DNA of 64,000 bases from Flavobacterium chungbukense (GCF_020805785.1 NZ_JAJGZV010000001.1:930001-994000); one strand, 5' to 3'; shown: positions 1-9,553, counted from the stretch's first letter. Notes: a model not told the origin generated them from the letters alone. Numbers and translations: made by a program.

Positions 1-1137
1 GCCAAGCTGTCCTTACTTCCAACACTAGATTTTGATGCAGGTGCTAGTCGTTCTTATCAATCTAAAAACTCTTTAAACGGATCATTAAGTGCTCAGTTTA
101 TTGGTAAAGATTATATGGACGATTACAATGCCAATCTTCGTTTGGCTTGGGAAGTTGATATTTGGGGAAAAGCTGCGATGCAGAAACGAGATGCCAAAGC
201 AGCATATTTTGCTCAAAAAGAAAACCTTTCGGCTTTAAAAACTCGTATAATTGTTCAGGTTGCGCAAGCTTATTACAATCTTCTTGGTTTAGATGAACAG
301 CTTAAAATTGCAGAGAAAAATATTGAGTTAAGTAACAATACCTTAAGTATGATGCGTTTGCAGTACAATTCTGGTTCTGTTAGTTCATTAGCCGTAAATC
401 AAACTGAAGCTCAGAAAAAAACAGCTGAATTATTAGTGCCTTTAGCAAAAGCGAATATTGCTGTTCAAGAAAATGCTTTACAGATTTTATGCGGAGAATA
501 TCCAGATAAAATTGAAAGAGCGGGTAATATTGACGCAGCAGAAGTTGCGGTACTATTTCCTGACGGAGTTCCTGTTTCACTTTTGAGCAGAAGACCAGAC
601 GTAAAAGCTAGTGAATATGCAGTGATGTCAGCAAACGCCAAAACGAGTTTAGCAAAAGCAACCATGTATCCCACTTTAAGTTTAAGTCCGTCAATTGGTG
701 TAAATTCATTTGAGTTTGATAACTGGTTTAATTTTCCAGGTTCTGTTACTAAGACTATTGCGGCCAATTTAGCACAGCCGATTTTCAGAAAAAAAGCGTT
801 AAGAACGTCGTATGAAGTCGCTGTATTAGAACAAGAAAAAGCAGTTGTACAATTTAAACAGTCTTTTATTACTGCTGTAGGAGAAGTTAATGATGCCATG
901 TCAAGATTGAAATATGCCGATGAACGTATTTTACTCGCAAAAGAAAAAGCCCAGTCTTTAGACAAAGCGACTTCTGACGCTTCTTTGCTGTATAAAAGCG
1001 GAATGGCAAATTACCTAGAAGTTATAACTGCTCAAAACAGTTCACTTCAAAATGATTTAGATGTTGTAACTATAAAATTAGAAAAGCTAAATGCAGCCAT
1101 TAACCTCTATCGCGCTTTAGGAGGAGGAGTAGAATAG
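1..1137 (+). CDS. Outer membrane efflux protein, TolC/OprM (NodT) family, 5'-truncated by the window edge
   Basis: The frame is open from base 1, so the first part of the gene lies outside the window and about 378 residues are visible. The protein is the outer-membrane channel of a tripartite RND-type efflux pump. The visible part shows the family pattern of two similar halves rich in long helices: a segment with LAWEVDIWGKA, then a helical hairpin (AQAYYNLLGLDEQL...), the DGVPVSLLSRRPDVKASEY motif typical of NodT-type lipoproteins, and a second helical hairpin ending in NLYRALGGGVE. The membrane-fusion and RND pump genes would be expected upstream, outside the window. A hairpin terminator follows directly. 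The family call is firm; the substrate cannot be read from the sequence. Confidence 0.93.
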   Translation, partial: AKLSLLPTLDFDAGASRSYQSKNSLNGSLSAQFIGKDYMDDYNANLRLAWEVDIWGKAAMQKRDAKAAYFAQKENLSALKTRIIVQVAQAYYNLLGLDEQLKIAEKNIELSNNTLSMMRLQYNSGSVSSLAVNQTEAQKKTAELLVPLAKANIAVQENALQILCGEYPDKIERAGNIDAAEVAVLFPDGVPVSLLSRRPDVKASEYAVMSANAKTSLAKATMYPTLSLSPSIGVNSFEFDNWFNFPGSVTKTIAANLAQPIFRKKALRTSYEVAVLEQEKAVVQFKQSFITAVGEVNDAMSRLKYADERILLAKEKAQSLDKATSDASLLYKSGMANYLEVITAQNSSLQNDLDVVTIKLEKLNAAINLYRALGGGVE

Positions 1138-1147
1138 TTTTTTTTAT

Positions 1148-1190
1148 AAACACCATTTCTGGAAAAAATTACAGAAATGGTGTTTTTATA
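1148..1190 (+). terminator. Rho-independent terminator after the efflux gene
   Basis: A 14-bp perfect inverted repeat (AAACACCATTTCTG at 1148-1161 and its complement at 1172-1185) has a 10-base loop and continues into T-rich sequence. It starts 11 bp after the efflux stop codon. Confidence 0.85.
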
Positions 1191-1213
1191 TTTCAGCAGA
1201 TTATTATTTAAAT

Positions 1214-1996
1214 ATGGATAAAGTTAGTTTTACACGCTTAGAACTTTATAACTTGGTTTGGAAATTTCCACTTATTCAAATAGCAAAGCACTACGAAATT
1301 TCGACTATGGGAATAAAGAACGCTTGTGATAAAATGCAGATTCCTTTACCCAATAACCGTCATTGGAATAAACTGGAATACAAAAGATCGGAAAGACCAA
1401 AACTATCAACAGAATATAATACGATCAACCAGATTTACATTCTAAAGAAAAGGTATGAAATGCAATTTCGATACACTTCAAAATCTACCCCGTTGCTTGA
1501 TTCCGTTCATCAAATAAAGAAAGAGGTAAGTGATTTGTTGATCGTTAAACAAAAGCTTGAAAATCCTTCTAAAATCGTTTATGCTACAGAAGATTATTAT
1601 AAAAATTTAAAGAAAAACGATAATGATTTTCTTGAGATTTTAAATTTAAATGTATCAAACAAAAGTGTAAACAGAGCTTTACTATTTATGGACGCTTTTA
1701 TAAAAATTTTGGAATTCCGCGGTCACCAAATGCGAAAAAACAATAACGGGTCTGACAGCATTCTTTTTACTAATGGAATAGAGATTGAAATTGATTTGAG
1801 AGAAGCATTAAAAAGAATTACTATTGAAGGGAAAAGAGAAACGTCAGAATACGTTTTTACCGGAGAATTTATACTTCGAGCTAAAAGAGAATCGATAAAA
1901 AAAGAATGGCGCGACGGAAAAGATTTATTAGAAAACAAACTGGCAATTATTTTAGCAAAATTAGAACTCATAGCAAACGAAGAAAGTTTTTTATAA
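1214..1996 (+). CDS. Hypothetical protein with N-terminal helix-turn-helix-like segment
   Basis: This is a 260-residue protein without signal peptide or membrane segments. Residues 7-55 (FTRLELYNLVWKFPLIQIAK onward, then a second helix ending in PLPNNRHWNKLEYK) resemble a small DNA-binding module found at the N-terminus of many uncharacterised bacterial proteins. In those relatives a short motif of the type ELYxLVW precedes an HTH and a PxPxxxxW turn. The rest is mixed alpha/beta and lysine-rich, with no motif I recognise. The gene stands alone between a terminator and a lipoprotein gene, so context says little. A nucleic-acid-binding role is inference from the N-terminal segment only. Confidence 0.7.
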   Translation: MDKVSFTRLELYNLVWKFPLIQIAKHYEISTMGIKNACDKMQIPLPNNRHWNKLEYKRSERPKLSTEYNTINQIYILKKRYEMQFRYTSKSTPLLDSVHQIKKEVSDLLIVKQKLENPSKIVYATEDYYKNLKKNDNDFLEILNLNVSNKSVNRALLFMDAFIKILEFRGHQMRKNNNGSDSILFTNGIEIEIDLREALKRITIEGKRETSEYVFTGEFILRAKRESIKKEWRDGKDLLENKLAIILAKLELIANEESFL

Positions 1997-2101
1997 ATTA
2001 AAAAATGCAAAGAGAATTATTTTAAATATCTTATAATGAAATCTATATAATGTCAAATAAATACTTAAATTAGAATTTCAAATAACTTAAAAGTATAGTT
2101 T

Positions 2102-3139
2102 ATGACCTTATTTCGAAATGCTTTTTTAATAGTGATAGTTGCTTTTTTTCTAACTGGTTGCAAAAAAGAGAATTCTTCTGATAACAAAAGTGTTGATTTA
2201 AAAAACTACTTAACGGATAACGCTTCGGGCATAAAAATTGGAGGGATTAAAATTGTACAAATCAATACTCCAAAAGGAAAATTTAATGTTTGGACGAAGA
2301 GAATTGGAAATAATCCTAAAATAAAACTATTACTTCTTAACGGCGGGCCTGGAGCTACACACGAGTATTTTGAATGTATGGAAAGTTTTTTGCCATCAGA
2401 AGGAATTGAATTTATTTACTATGATCAGTTGGGAACGGGTAATTCTGATAATCCGAATGATCCAGCATTTTGGGATCTATCTAGATATGTTGAAGAAGTA
2501 GAGCAGGTTCGTCAAGCCTTAAAACTGGATAAAGATAATTTTTATCTATTAGGTCATTCTTGGGGTGGAATTTTAGCTGCACAATATGCACTTAAATACC
2601 AGAAGAATTTGAAAGGACTTATCATTTCCAATATGATGATGAGTGCGATAGCTTATGATAAATATGCAGACGATGTATTAGCGAAACAGATGGATCCAAA
2701 AGTTTTAGCCAGAATACGAGAAATAGAAAAAAACAAAGATTTTGAGAATCCAGAATATATGAAGTTGTTGGTTCCTAATTTTTATTCTAAACACATTTTG
2801 CGCTTAGATCCAAATTTATGGCCTGAACCAGTTAATCGATCATTTGCTAAAATCAATCAGTCGCTGTATGTTACAATGCAAGGGCCAAGCGAATTCGGGC
2901 TTTCTGGTAAACTAGAAAAATGGGATATTACAAAAGAACTTCCGAAGATTACAGTACCCACATTATCAATTGGAGCACAATACGATACCATGGATCCCGA
3001 ACATATGAAATGGATTGCAACACAGGTTAAAAATGGTACTTATTTGTATTGTGAAAAAGGCAGTCATATGAGTATGTATGATGATCAGGAAACATACATG
3101 AAAGGATTGATTAAGTTTTTAAAAGAAACTTCTAATTAA
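2102..3139 (+). CDS. Alpha/beta hydrolase lipoprotein, proline iminopeptidase-like (peptidase family S33)
   Basis: This is a 345-residue protein with a type II signal peptide (lipobox FLTGC, Cys20), so it is probably anchored on the periplasmic or outer face of a membrane. The hydrolase core shows the S33 oxyanion motif NGGPGATH, the strand YYDQLGTGNSDNP, the nucleophile elbow GHSWGG, an acidic residue in GAQYDTMDPEH and the catalytic histidine in EKGSHMSMYDD. Family members remove N-terminal proline or other small residues from peptides, although lipoprotein versions in Bacteroidota are often only distantly related. The gene is monocistronic and ends in a strong hairpin shared with the convergent SDR gene. 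Confidence 0.85.
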   Translation: MTLFRNAFLIVIVAFFLTGCKKENSSDNKSVDLKNYLTDNASGIKIGGIKIVQINTPKGKFNVWTKRIGNNPKIKLLLLNGGPGATHEYFECMESFLPSEGIEFIYYDQLGTGNSDNPNDPAFWDLSRYVEEVEQVRQALKLDKDNFYLLGHSWGGILAAQYALKYQKNLKGLIISNMMMSAIAYDKYADDVLAKQMDPKVLARIREIEKNKDFENPEYMKLLVPNFYSKHILRLDPNLWPEPVNRSFAKINQSLYVTMQGPSEFGLSGKLEKWDITKELPKITVPTLSIGAQYDTMDPEHMKWIATQVKNGTYLYCEKGSHMSMYDDQETYMKGLIKFLKETSN

Positions 3140-3185
3140 AAATCAAGAAAGCCAGAAAAAAAATATTTTCTGGCTTTCTTGATTT
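3140..3185. terminator. Bidirectional terminator between convergent genes
   Basis: A 20-bp perfect inverted repeat has arms at 3140-3159 and 3166-3185 and a 6-base A/T loop. It lies between the stop of the S33 hydrolase gene and the stop of the SDR gene on the other strand, with A and T tracts on both sides, so it can serve both. Confidence 0.9.
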
Positions 3186-3208
3186 CAATGATGATAAAAT
3201 TAAAATTT

Positions 3209-4000
3209 TTAAATAGTTTTTAAAACTCCTCCATCTGCTCGTAACGAAGCTCCATTTGTTGCTATTGAAAGCGGACTTGAAAGATAAACGGCTAATGAAG
3301 CAATCTCAGAAGGATTTATAAATCGTTGTAATAATGAATGAGGATTGGTTTGCTGTACGATAATGCTTTTCATCTGTTCTGTTTCGATGTTCTGCATTGC
3401 AGCAATTTGTTCTATAGTTGCAGCGACTCCGTCTGAGTACGTTGGACCACCAAGAATCGTATTTACAGTAACTTCAGTTCCTATTGTTAGTTTTGATAGA
3501 CCATTGCTAAACGCCATCATAGCCGCTTTTGTCATTCCGTAGTGAATCATGTTTCCAGGAATGTTTACACCAGATTCACTGCTGATAAAAAGAATTCTTC
3601 CAGATTTTTTGTTTAGCATTGAGGGTAAAAGTTTCTTTGAAAGTCGAATCGAACTCATAACATTGATTTCAAAAAAAGTATACCAATCTTCGTCTTCAAG
3701 ATCTTCAAAGTTTTTTAGCTCGAAAATGCCAACATTATTAATTAGAATTTCAATATCATTTAATTTTTGGATTAATTTCTCCACTTCCTCTTTTTTTCCA
3801 AAGTCAGCGGCGATTCCAGAAACTTTTGCATTTGGAAATTCAGCTGCTAATTTTTCAACAGCGAGTTCGGTTTTTTCTTTGTTTCTTCCATTAATAATGA
3901 CTTCGGCATTTTCAGCTAATAACTGCTGTGCAATTGCAAAGCCAATTCCTTGTGTTGACCCGCTAATGAAAGCTTTTTTTTCTTCTAATTGTAAATTCAT
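3209..4000 (-). CDS. Short-chain dehydrogenase/reductase (SDR) family oxidoreductase
   Basis: This 263-residue classical SDR carries the N-terminal dinucleotide-binding motif SGSTQGIG near residue 14, the structural NNVG motif, the catalytic Ser in ISSES and the YxxxK pair in HYGMTKAA. The C-terminus ends in the usual GASLRADGG segment. The substrate cannot be predicted. The gene follows the TetR gene on the same strand with 47 bp between them, so the two are probably co-transcribed and the regulator may control this enzyme. Convergence with the S33 hydrolase gene and a shared hairpin marks the 3' end. Confidence 0.92.
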   Translation of the reverse strand: MNLQLEEKKAFISGSTQGIGFAIAQQLLAENAEVIINGRNKEKTELAVEKLAAEFPNAKVSGIAADFGKKEEVEKLIQKLNDIEILINNVGIFELKNFEDLEDEDWYTFFEINVMSSIRLSKKLLPSMLNKKSGRILFISSESGVNIPGNMIHYGMTKAAMMAFSNGLSKLTIGTEVTVNTILGGPTYSDGVAATIEQIAAMQNIETEQMKSIIVQQTNPHSLLQRFINPSEIASLAVYLSSPLSIATNGASLRADGGVLKTI

Positions 4001-4047
4001 TTTTTATTTAATTTTTGTAATGATTGATACATAAATAATCAAAAAAA

Positions 4048-4629
4048 TTAGCTGATAACAGCTAATTGCATTTCGATTTGTTGTTTTAATACTTCTTTGT
4101 TCGGATACATTCGGCGGAGTGTATTGAGTCCGCACCAAAATGTTATAAGATATTTTCCTAAAATTTCGGGAGAAGTCATTGTTTTTATATTTCCTTTTTT
4201 TTGTTCTGCAGAAATAACTTCTGTAAACATTTCTTCAACTTCTTTTAAGATTTGTACAGAAATTGACTCAAGATCGTCATCAATATAAGTCATTTCAACC
4301 ACTGTATTCGCAATAATACAACCTTTCAGATGTTCGTTTTTATCTGAGTCTGCTATGCTTCTAAAAAAATCTTTAATTAGCTCCAACGGATATTTGCTTG
4401 TGCTTAATTCTTTTTTAAAAGCGTCAAATGCCAGTCTTCGTTCCTGAATAGCTTTTTGAAAAACTTCTTTTTTACCTCCATTAAAAGTATTATAAAAACT
4501 TCCGGCACCTGCACCAGTAGCTTTCTGCAAATCGCTTAAAGAGGTTGCGGTATAACCTTTTTTCCAAAATAGCTCTTGAGCTTTTTTTATAATATTAGAA
4601 TCTTCGTATATAGTTGGTCTTCCTCTCAT
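4048..4629 (-). CDS. TetR/AcrR family transcriptional regulator
   Basis: This is a 193-residue protein of usual TetR length. The N-terminal HTH covers residues 8-52 (AQELFWKKGYTATSLSDLQ, then GSFYNTFNGGKKEVFQKAI), typical of the subgroup that begins MRGRP. The C-terminal helical ligand domain ends in QQIEMQLAVIS. It lies upstream of and co-directional with the SDR gene, a common repressor-enzyme pairing in which the regulator responds to a small hydrophobic compound. The ligand is unknown. The 109-bp gap to the AraC gene is AT-rich and shows no clear operator. Confidence 0.92.
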   Translation of the reverse strand: MRGRPTIYEDSNIIKKAQELFWKKGYTATSLSDLQKATGAGAGSFYNTFNGGKKEVFQKAIQERRLAFDAFKKELSTSKYPLELIKDFFRSIADSDKNEHLKGCIIANTVVEMTYIDDDLESISVQILKEVEEMFTEVISAEQKKGNIKTMTSPEILGKYLITFWCGLNTLRRMYPNKEVLKQQIEMQLAVIS

Positions 4630-4738
4630 TTAATTTTATTTTGTAATGATTGGTACAAAAATATAAAAAAATAGATTCTAAGTAGAAAATGCTGTATAAA
4701 ATTAGTTAAGTGACTAGAAATTCTATTGAGCTGAAGGA

Positions 4739-5638
4739 CTAATTATTCCTGATTTTTTCTCGAAATTCCAAAGGAGCCATTTGTGTTCTTTTTTTAAAAA
4801 GTGTACTAAATGACTGTGGATGTTCAAAACCAAGAGTATAAGCTATTTCACTTACAGACAATTCAGTTACTGATAGTTTTTCTTTGGCCTTATTGATCAG
4901 TTTTTCATAAATATGTTCACTTGCATTACGACCGGTGTGTATCTTCAAAAAATCGCTGAGGTAATTGGGAGAAAGATTCATCGCTTCGGCAGCTAAACTT
5001 ACACTTAAAAGACCTTTTTCTTTAGTATCATCATTATAATAATCATTTATAAACCTTTCAAATTTAGGAAGTAAGGTATGACTATTGTTCTTTCGGGTTA
5101 TAAATTGCCTTTCATAAAATCGACTTGAATAGTTTAGGAGTAGATCAATCTGCGATAAGATAATTTCCTGAGTATGACGATCAATATGCTGGCATTCTTT
5201 GTCAATTCGGTCCAATATTTCTATGAGATATTTTTCTTCTTGTTCAGATAAATGTAATGCTTCATTTACGGCATAGGAAAAAAATCCAAAATCAAATATT
5301 TTCTGAGCTAACGGATGTTTTAAAATAAAATCTTCGTGAAATACCAACAAATAACCAGCTCCACATTCCATATTATGAAAATCTAAATACTGCACCTGAT
5401 TCGGTGCAGTAAAGCTTAGTACTCCTTTATCATAATCGTAATGTCCTTGACCATATCTAACTTTTCCTTTTGCGTCTCTTTTTAGAGCGACACAGTAGAA
5501 TTTATTTACAAATCCTTTCCAGATTTCATCCTCCAAAAAAATGCTTTCAGATAAATTGATTACGCTTACCATTGGATGTTTAGGTTCCTGAAGAGAAAGT
5601 AGGCGATGAAAGGCAGACACAGATGCTATAGTGTTCAT
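4739..5638 (-). CDS. AraC family transcriptional regulator
   Basis: This is a 299-residue regulator. The N-terminal two-thirds is a cupin-like sensing domain (segment HYDYDKGVLSFTAPNQVQYL). The C-terminal 100 residues hold the double HTH of AraC/XylS proteins: the first motif is LAAEAMNLSPNYLSDFLK and the second is VSEIAYTLGFEHPQSFSTLF followed by KKRTQMAPLEFR. Both HTHs are complete. The gene begins 15 bp after the stop of the aldo-keto reductase gene on the same strand, so the two probably form one transcript and the regulator may respond to the reductase's substrate. Confidence 0.92.
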   Translation of the reverse strand: MNTIASVSAFHRLLSLQEPKHPMVSVINLSESIFLEDEIWKGFVNKFYCVALKRDAKGKVRYGQGHYDYDKGVLSFTAPNQVQYLDFHNMECGAGYLLVFHEDFILKHPLAQKIFDFGFFSYAVNEALHLSEQEEKYLIEILDRIDKECQHIDRHTQEIILSQIDLLLNYSSRFYERQFITRKNNSHTLLPKFERFINDYYNDDTKEKGLLSVSLAAEAMNLSPNYLSDFLKIHTGRNASEHIYEKLINKAKEKLSVTELSVSEIAYTLGFEHPQSFSTLFKKRTQMAPLEFREKIRNN

Positions 5639-5653
5639 AACGCTTCTTTTAAG

Positions 5654-6652
5654 TTAGTCTAGAAGTCCCATGCTGAATTCATCATACGGAGCTCCGGTAT
5701 CAGTTCCCAAAGGTACAATACTTTCCAGTTTTTGCAGATCTTGAGGACTTAATTCTACGGTAGTAGCCTGTATATTCTGCTCGAGATAGGTTCTGCGTTT
5801 GGTTCCAGGAATAGGCACAATTCCCTTACTGATTATCCATGCAAGAGCAAGCTGAGACGAATTGATGTTTTTTTCTTCTGCCATTTTTTCAATCGCTTTT
5901 ACTAATTCGATATTTTTATGAAAATAATTTTCCTGAAAGCGGGGTATACCTCTACGGAAGTCATTTTCTGGAAGATCATCTATAGAACGAATTTGCCCAG
6001 ACAAAAAGCCTCTTCCTAAAGGAGAATACGCAACAAAACCGATTTCTAGTTCTTTCAGAGTTTTTAGTACGCCTCTTTCTTCTGCAGTTCTTTCAAATAA
6101 AGAATATTCACTTTGAACAGCTGTAATAGAATGAATTTGATGTGCTCTTTTAATTGTTTCAGAAGATACTTCAGAAAGTCCCAAATATTTCACTTTACCT
6201 TCCTTAACAAGATCACTCATCGCGTCAACCGTTTCTTCTATGGGCGTATTTTTGTCAAGGCGGTGCATATAATAAAGATCAATATAATCGGTATTCAAAT
6301 TTTTGAGAGAACGTTCCACTGCTTTTTTGATATACTTTTTGCTTCCGTTTATCGCCCAAGTTACTTTTCCCGCATCATCAATTTCCCAACCAAATTTTGT
6401 AGCTATTGTATATTTATCACGTTCTTTTCCAATAGCTTTTGCTATTAGCTGTTCATTTTTTAAAGGACCGTACAGATCTGCTGTATCTAGAAAATTGCCT
6501 CCCATTTCAAGCGAACGATGGATTGTTTTTAAGGCTTCTATTTCATCTGCTGCACCATATATATTTGCCTCTTCAAAACCTGTCATTCCCATACATCCCA
6601 AACCTATTGGAGGAATAATTAATCCTTGACTTCCTAATTTAATCTTTTTCAT
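5654..6652 (-). CDS. Aldo/keto reductase
   Basis: This is a 332-residue NADPH-dependent aldo/keto reductase of the AKR11/AKR13-like group. The catalytic tetrad is visible: Asp and Tyr in GNFLDTADLYGP, Lys in KYTIATKFG and His in YYMHRLD. The cofactor-binding end reads GIVPIPGTKRRTYLEQN. I chose the ATG at 6652 (MKKIKLG) because family proteins start there. The frame stays open to 6784, but those 44 extra residues look like untranslated leader. The substrate is not predictable. It is followed within 15 bp by an AraC regulator gene on the same strand. Confidence 0.92.
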   Translation of the reverse strand: MKKIKLGSQGLIIPPIGLGCMGMTGFEEANIYGAADEIEALKTIHRSLEMGGNFLDTADLYGPLKNEQLIAKAIGKERDKYTIATKFGWEIDDAGKVTWAINGSKKYIKKAVERSLKNLNTDYIDLYYMHRLDKNTPIEETVDAMSDLVKEGKVKYLGLSEVSSETIKRAHQIHSITAVQSEYSLFERTAEERGVLKTLKELEIGFVAYSPLGRGFLSGQIRSIDDLPENDFRRGIPRFQENYFHKNIELVKAIEKMAEEKNINSSQLALAWIISKGIVPIPGTKRRTYLEQNIQATTVELSPQDLQKLESIVPLGTDTGAPYDEFSMGLLD

Positions 6653-6962
6653 TTTTTTAAGTTTTATTTGAATACAAAGTTCGATAGGAAGTGCACTTTT
6701 AGCAGTTTGCATATTACGGAATATTGTAAGCCAATTACTGGTATTTGCAAAAGAAGAGTTGGATTTAAATCTCAAGCGGATCATTTGATTGTTTATAAGA
6801 TTTAAATCCTAAAACTTTGTTTCAAATTATAAGTTGCAACATGTTTAAAGATTTTCATCTTAAGATTAGATCTAATTTAGTGTTGTTAAATTGTAGTAAG
6901 TTGATAATCAGTTAAGAATGGTATTTGATTGAGTGGGTTAAGAGACTTTAATTGGAAAAGGT
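6653..6962. other. Divergent intergenic region between aldo/keto reductase and DUF2490 genes
   Basis: This 310-bp AT-rich region must hold promoters for both flanking transcripts. I see no TAnnTTTG box with good -33 spacing, no palindrome and no small gene. An in-frame extension of the reductase frame to 6784 is the only open frame and lacks coding character. Confidence 0.5.
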
Positions 6963-7769
6963 ATGAATAAAATGAATAAAGCGATTACTATTTTGTTCTG
7001 CATTATTTGTCAGTCTTTTGTATATGCACAATTAGATGCGCCTTACACTATGGGTTTTATTCCAGCTTCTATTGCAGAAGGTGATCTTGCTTTTCCAATC
7101 TATGACAAATGGCATTTAAGCGGTCAGGTAGATTTTCAGTTAGTTACACAAGGAGCTTATAATACCACAAATCCGTTTGAGTATACGCAGCGTGTTGTGG
7201 TAAGACCTTGGATTGTGTTTTCTGGATTAAAGAATATGAAATTGTGGCTTGGATATGCGCATAATCAAAAATATGCCGTCGAAGAAATGGGAAATTATAA
7301 AACACTTGAAAACAGATTAATTGTCATGGGAACCTATACGCAGGAGATGCCGAAGGGATCCATTTTTGAACAAGTGCGATTTGAAACTAAGTTTTTTGAT
7401 GATAGGAATGGCGTTCCACAGACAATTCCGCGATTAAGAGCAAGATTTGGCGTCAATCATTTTCTTAGACAGACTAAAGAAAAACCACTATTTCTAGCGC
7501 CAAATTTGGGCTATTATACAGAACTCATGCTAAAGTTCGCTTCCAAAGATTATGCGGAAGAACATTTTGATATTTTCAGACTTTCGGTGTATTACAGTGC
7601 AGGAATAACGCCAAATCTTCATTTTTTGGCAGGTATAATTGGGCAGATGCAGCTAAGAAACAATGGCAATCAGTTTGATGTTTACTATGGTCCAATGTTG
7701 TCTCTAAAATACAGTATCAGACCTAAAGAACGAGAAACTTTTGATAGTGTTGATGGAGGTGCAGATTGA
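6963..7769 (+). CDS. DUF2490-like putative outer membrane beta-barrel protein
   Basis: This is a 268-residue protein with a signal peptide ending near SFVYAQ (about residue 23). The mature part alternates hydrophobic and polar residues in short aromatic-rich strands (LWLGYAHNQKYAV, FRLSVYYSAGITPN, YGPMLSLKYS), as expected for a small outer-membrane beta-barrel. The pattern RVVVRPWIVF ... RLRARFGVNHF resembles DUF2490 proteins of Bacteroidota. No function is established for that family. It lies 55 bp upstream of a sulfatase gene on the same strand and is probably in its operon, so a role in export or surface display linked to the sulfatase is possible but unproven. Confidence 0.72.
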   Translation: MNKMNKAITILFCIICQSFVYAQLDAPYTMGFIPASIAEGDLAFPIYDKWHLSGQVDFQLVTQGAYNTTNPFEYTQRVVVRPWIVFSGLKNMKLWLGYAHNQKYAVEEMGNYKTLENRLIVMGTYTQEMPKGSIFEQVRFETKFFDDRNGVPQTIPRLRARFGVNHFLRQTKEKPLFLAPNLGYYTELMLKFASKDYAEEHFDIFRLSVYYSAGITPNLHFLAGIIGQMQLRNNGNQFDVYYGPMLSLKYSIRPKERETFDSVDGGAD

Positions 7770-7824
7770 TAAATTGATAATGAATACCCACAATGCAAAT
7801 ATATAATCATTAAATCTTAAAATC

Positions 7825-9444
7825 ATGAAAAAAAGTAACTTACAGTTTATTTTTACGGCTTTACTCTGTTTTTCATTTATTGGAATTATAAATGGACAAA
7901 CTAAAAAGAAGCCTAACATCATTATGGTAATTTCTGATGATACGGGCTGGGGAGATTTAGGTGTTTATGGAGGAGGGATCGGACGTGGAATGCCAACTCC
8001 AAACTTAGATAAAATGGCTAAGGAAGGAATGCAGTTCTGGTCTTTTTATGGACAGCCAAGCTGTACGCCCGGAAGAGCAGCTATGATTACAGGCCGTATT
8101 CCTAACCGAAGCGGTATGACTACAGTGGCTTTTCAAGGGCAAGGGGGCGGACTTCCAGCAGCAGAATGGACTTTGGCATCAGTATTAAAGAAAGCGAATT
8201 ACAAAACTTATTTCTCTGGAAAATGGCATTTAGGAGAAGCAGATTACGCTATGCCAATCGCGCATGGTTTTGATAAAATGCAGAATGTGGTATTGTATCA
8301 CTTAAATGCTTACACGTATTGTTTCCCATCATGGAATCCTGATATGGCGCCAGAGATAAGTGATTTTATTAAGAAATCTACAAAAGGTATTTTGGAAGGA
8401 GAAGCGGGAAAACCAGCACGTGATACAGGCCCTGTTACTGAAGAGAATATTGCAGAATTGGATATAAATATGGTGGACAATAATTTGAAACAGCTTGATG
8501 AATATGGAAAGTCTAAAGATCCGTTTTTTATGTGTATCAATTTTGCTAAAAACCATCAGCCTAATTTGCCATCCAAACAATTTGTGGGGAAATCTCCAGC
8601 AAAAAGCAAATATGGTGATGCTGTTGTAGAAATGGATTATAATGTAGGCCGTATTATGGATAAAATTCGACAGCTTGGCATTGCAGATAACACTATTGTC
8701 ATTTATACAGTTGACAATGGAGCTTGGCAGGACGTTCATCCAGATGCAGGATATACACCTTTCAGAGGTTCAAAAGGTACTGATAGAGAAGGAGGAAGTC
8801 GCGTACCAGCTATTGCATGGTGGCCGGGACAAATTGAGGCAGGAAGCGTAAGTCATGATATTGTTGGTGGCTTAGATTTGATGGCTACTTTTGCAGCTCT
8901 TGCGGGAGTTGAATTGCCAAAAAATGATAAAGAAGGAAAACCAATGGTTTTTGACAGCTATGATATGTCGAATGTTTTATTTAAAAAGGGAAAACCACTT
9001 CGCGACAGATGGTTTTATTTTACAGAAAACGAATTGTCGCCAGGAGCAGTGCGTATAGGAAAATGGAAAGCAGTATTTAATACAAGAGGAGATAACGGAG
9101 CACAAGCAGGAAGCGATACGCCAGGACAGCAATTGGGCTGGAGAGGTGATCAGACTTACATTGCAACTGTTCCAGCGGTATATGATTTATGGCAGGATCC
9201 TCAGGAACGTTACGATCTATTTATGAACAGTTTTACAGAGAAAACATGGACAATGGTAGTTTTTGACCAAGTTATTTTGGAATTAATGAAAACCTATGCG
9301 GCAACTCCGCCAAGACCACAGCAAAGTGGTTCGTATGCAGGACCAATGGAAATTGGAAAATATAGAACTATTGAGCAGGCTAAACAGTTACTAAATTCTA
9401 AAGAATTGACGCTTCCACCTTTAAGCGTTGATCCTAAACAATAA
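7825..9444 (+). CDS. Sulfatase (arylsulfatase-like, family S1)
   Basis: This is a 539-residue protein with an N-terminal signal peptide (ends about INGQT, residue 26). The S1 sulfatase signature is present as CTPGR at residues 80-84, where Cys80 would be oxidised to formylglycine. Metal-binding acidic residues appear in ISDDTGWGD (38-39) and later in YTVDNGAWQD, with the lysine of SGKWHLGE. It hydrolyses sulfate esters in the periplasm or at the cell surface; the substrate subfamily cannot be assigned by eye. No sulfatase-maturating enzyme (FGE/SumF or anSME) is encoded in this window, so maturation must be supplied from elsewhere. A hairpin terminator follows the stop codon. Confidence 0.93.
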   Translation: MKKSNLQFIFTALLCFSFIGIINGQTKKKPNIIMVISDDTGWGDLGVYGGGIGRGMPTPNLDKMAKEGMQFWSFYGQPSCTPGRAAMITGRIPNRSGMTTVAFQGQGGGLPAAEWTLASVLKKANYKTYFSGKWHLGEADYAMPIAHGFDKMQNVVLYHLNAYTYCFPSWNPDMAPEISDFIKKSTKGILEGEAGKPARDTGPVTEENIAELDINMVDNNLKQLDEYGKSKDPFFMCINFAKNHQPNLPSKQFVGKSPAKSKYGDAVVEMDYNVGRIMDKIRQLGIADNTIVIYTVDNGAWQDVHPDAGYTPFRGSKGTDREGGSRVPAIAWWPGQIEAGSVSHDIVGGLDLMATFAALAGVELPKNDKEGKPMVFDSYDMSNVLFKKGKPLRDRWFYFTENELSPGAVRIGKWKAVFNTRGDNGAQAGSDTPGQQLGWRGDQTYIATVPAVYDLWQDPQERYDLFMNSFTEKTWTMVVFDQVILELMKTYAATPPRPQQSGSYAGPMEIGKYRTIEQAKQLLNSKELTLPPLSVDPKQ

Positions 9445-9467
9445 TGCAAAGGTTAATTACAATTTTA

Positions 9468-9503
9468 AAATCCCATTTTTTATTTGAAATGGGATTTTTT
9501 TTG
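9468..9503 (+). terminator. Rho-independent terminator after the sulfatase gene
   Basis: An 11-bp inverted repeat (AAATCCCATTT at 9468-9478, complement at 9487-9497) is followed by a T tract. It also faces the convergent esterase gene and could work for both. Confidence 0.85.
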
Positions 9504-9553
9504 TACTGTAAAATTGTTTTACATCTTCATGCTTTATCAATGCTTTGATCGTT

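Noticed and set aside
465..965. Long open frame on the minus strand opposite the efflux gene
   Set aside because: It mirrors the codon pattern of the real gene and has no recognisable domain.
4048..4070. Inverted repeat TTAGCT...AGCTAA at the end of the TetR gene
   Set aside because: It is part of the coding end and stop codon, is short and has no T tract, so it is not called a terminator.
6653..6784. 44-codon N-terminal extension of the aldo/keto reductase
   Set aside because: The extra residues have no family similarity and family members begin at MKKIKLG, so the shorter start was used.
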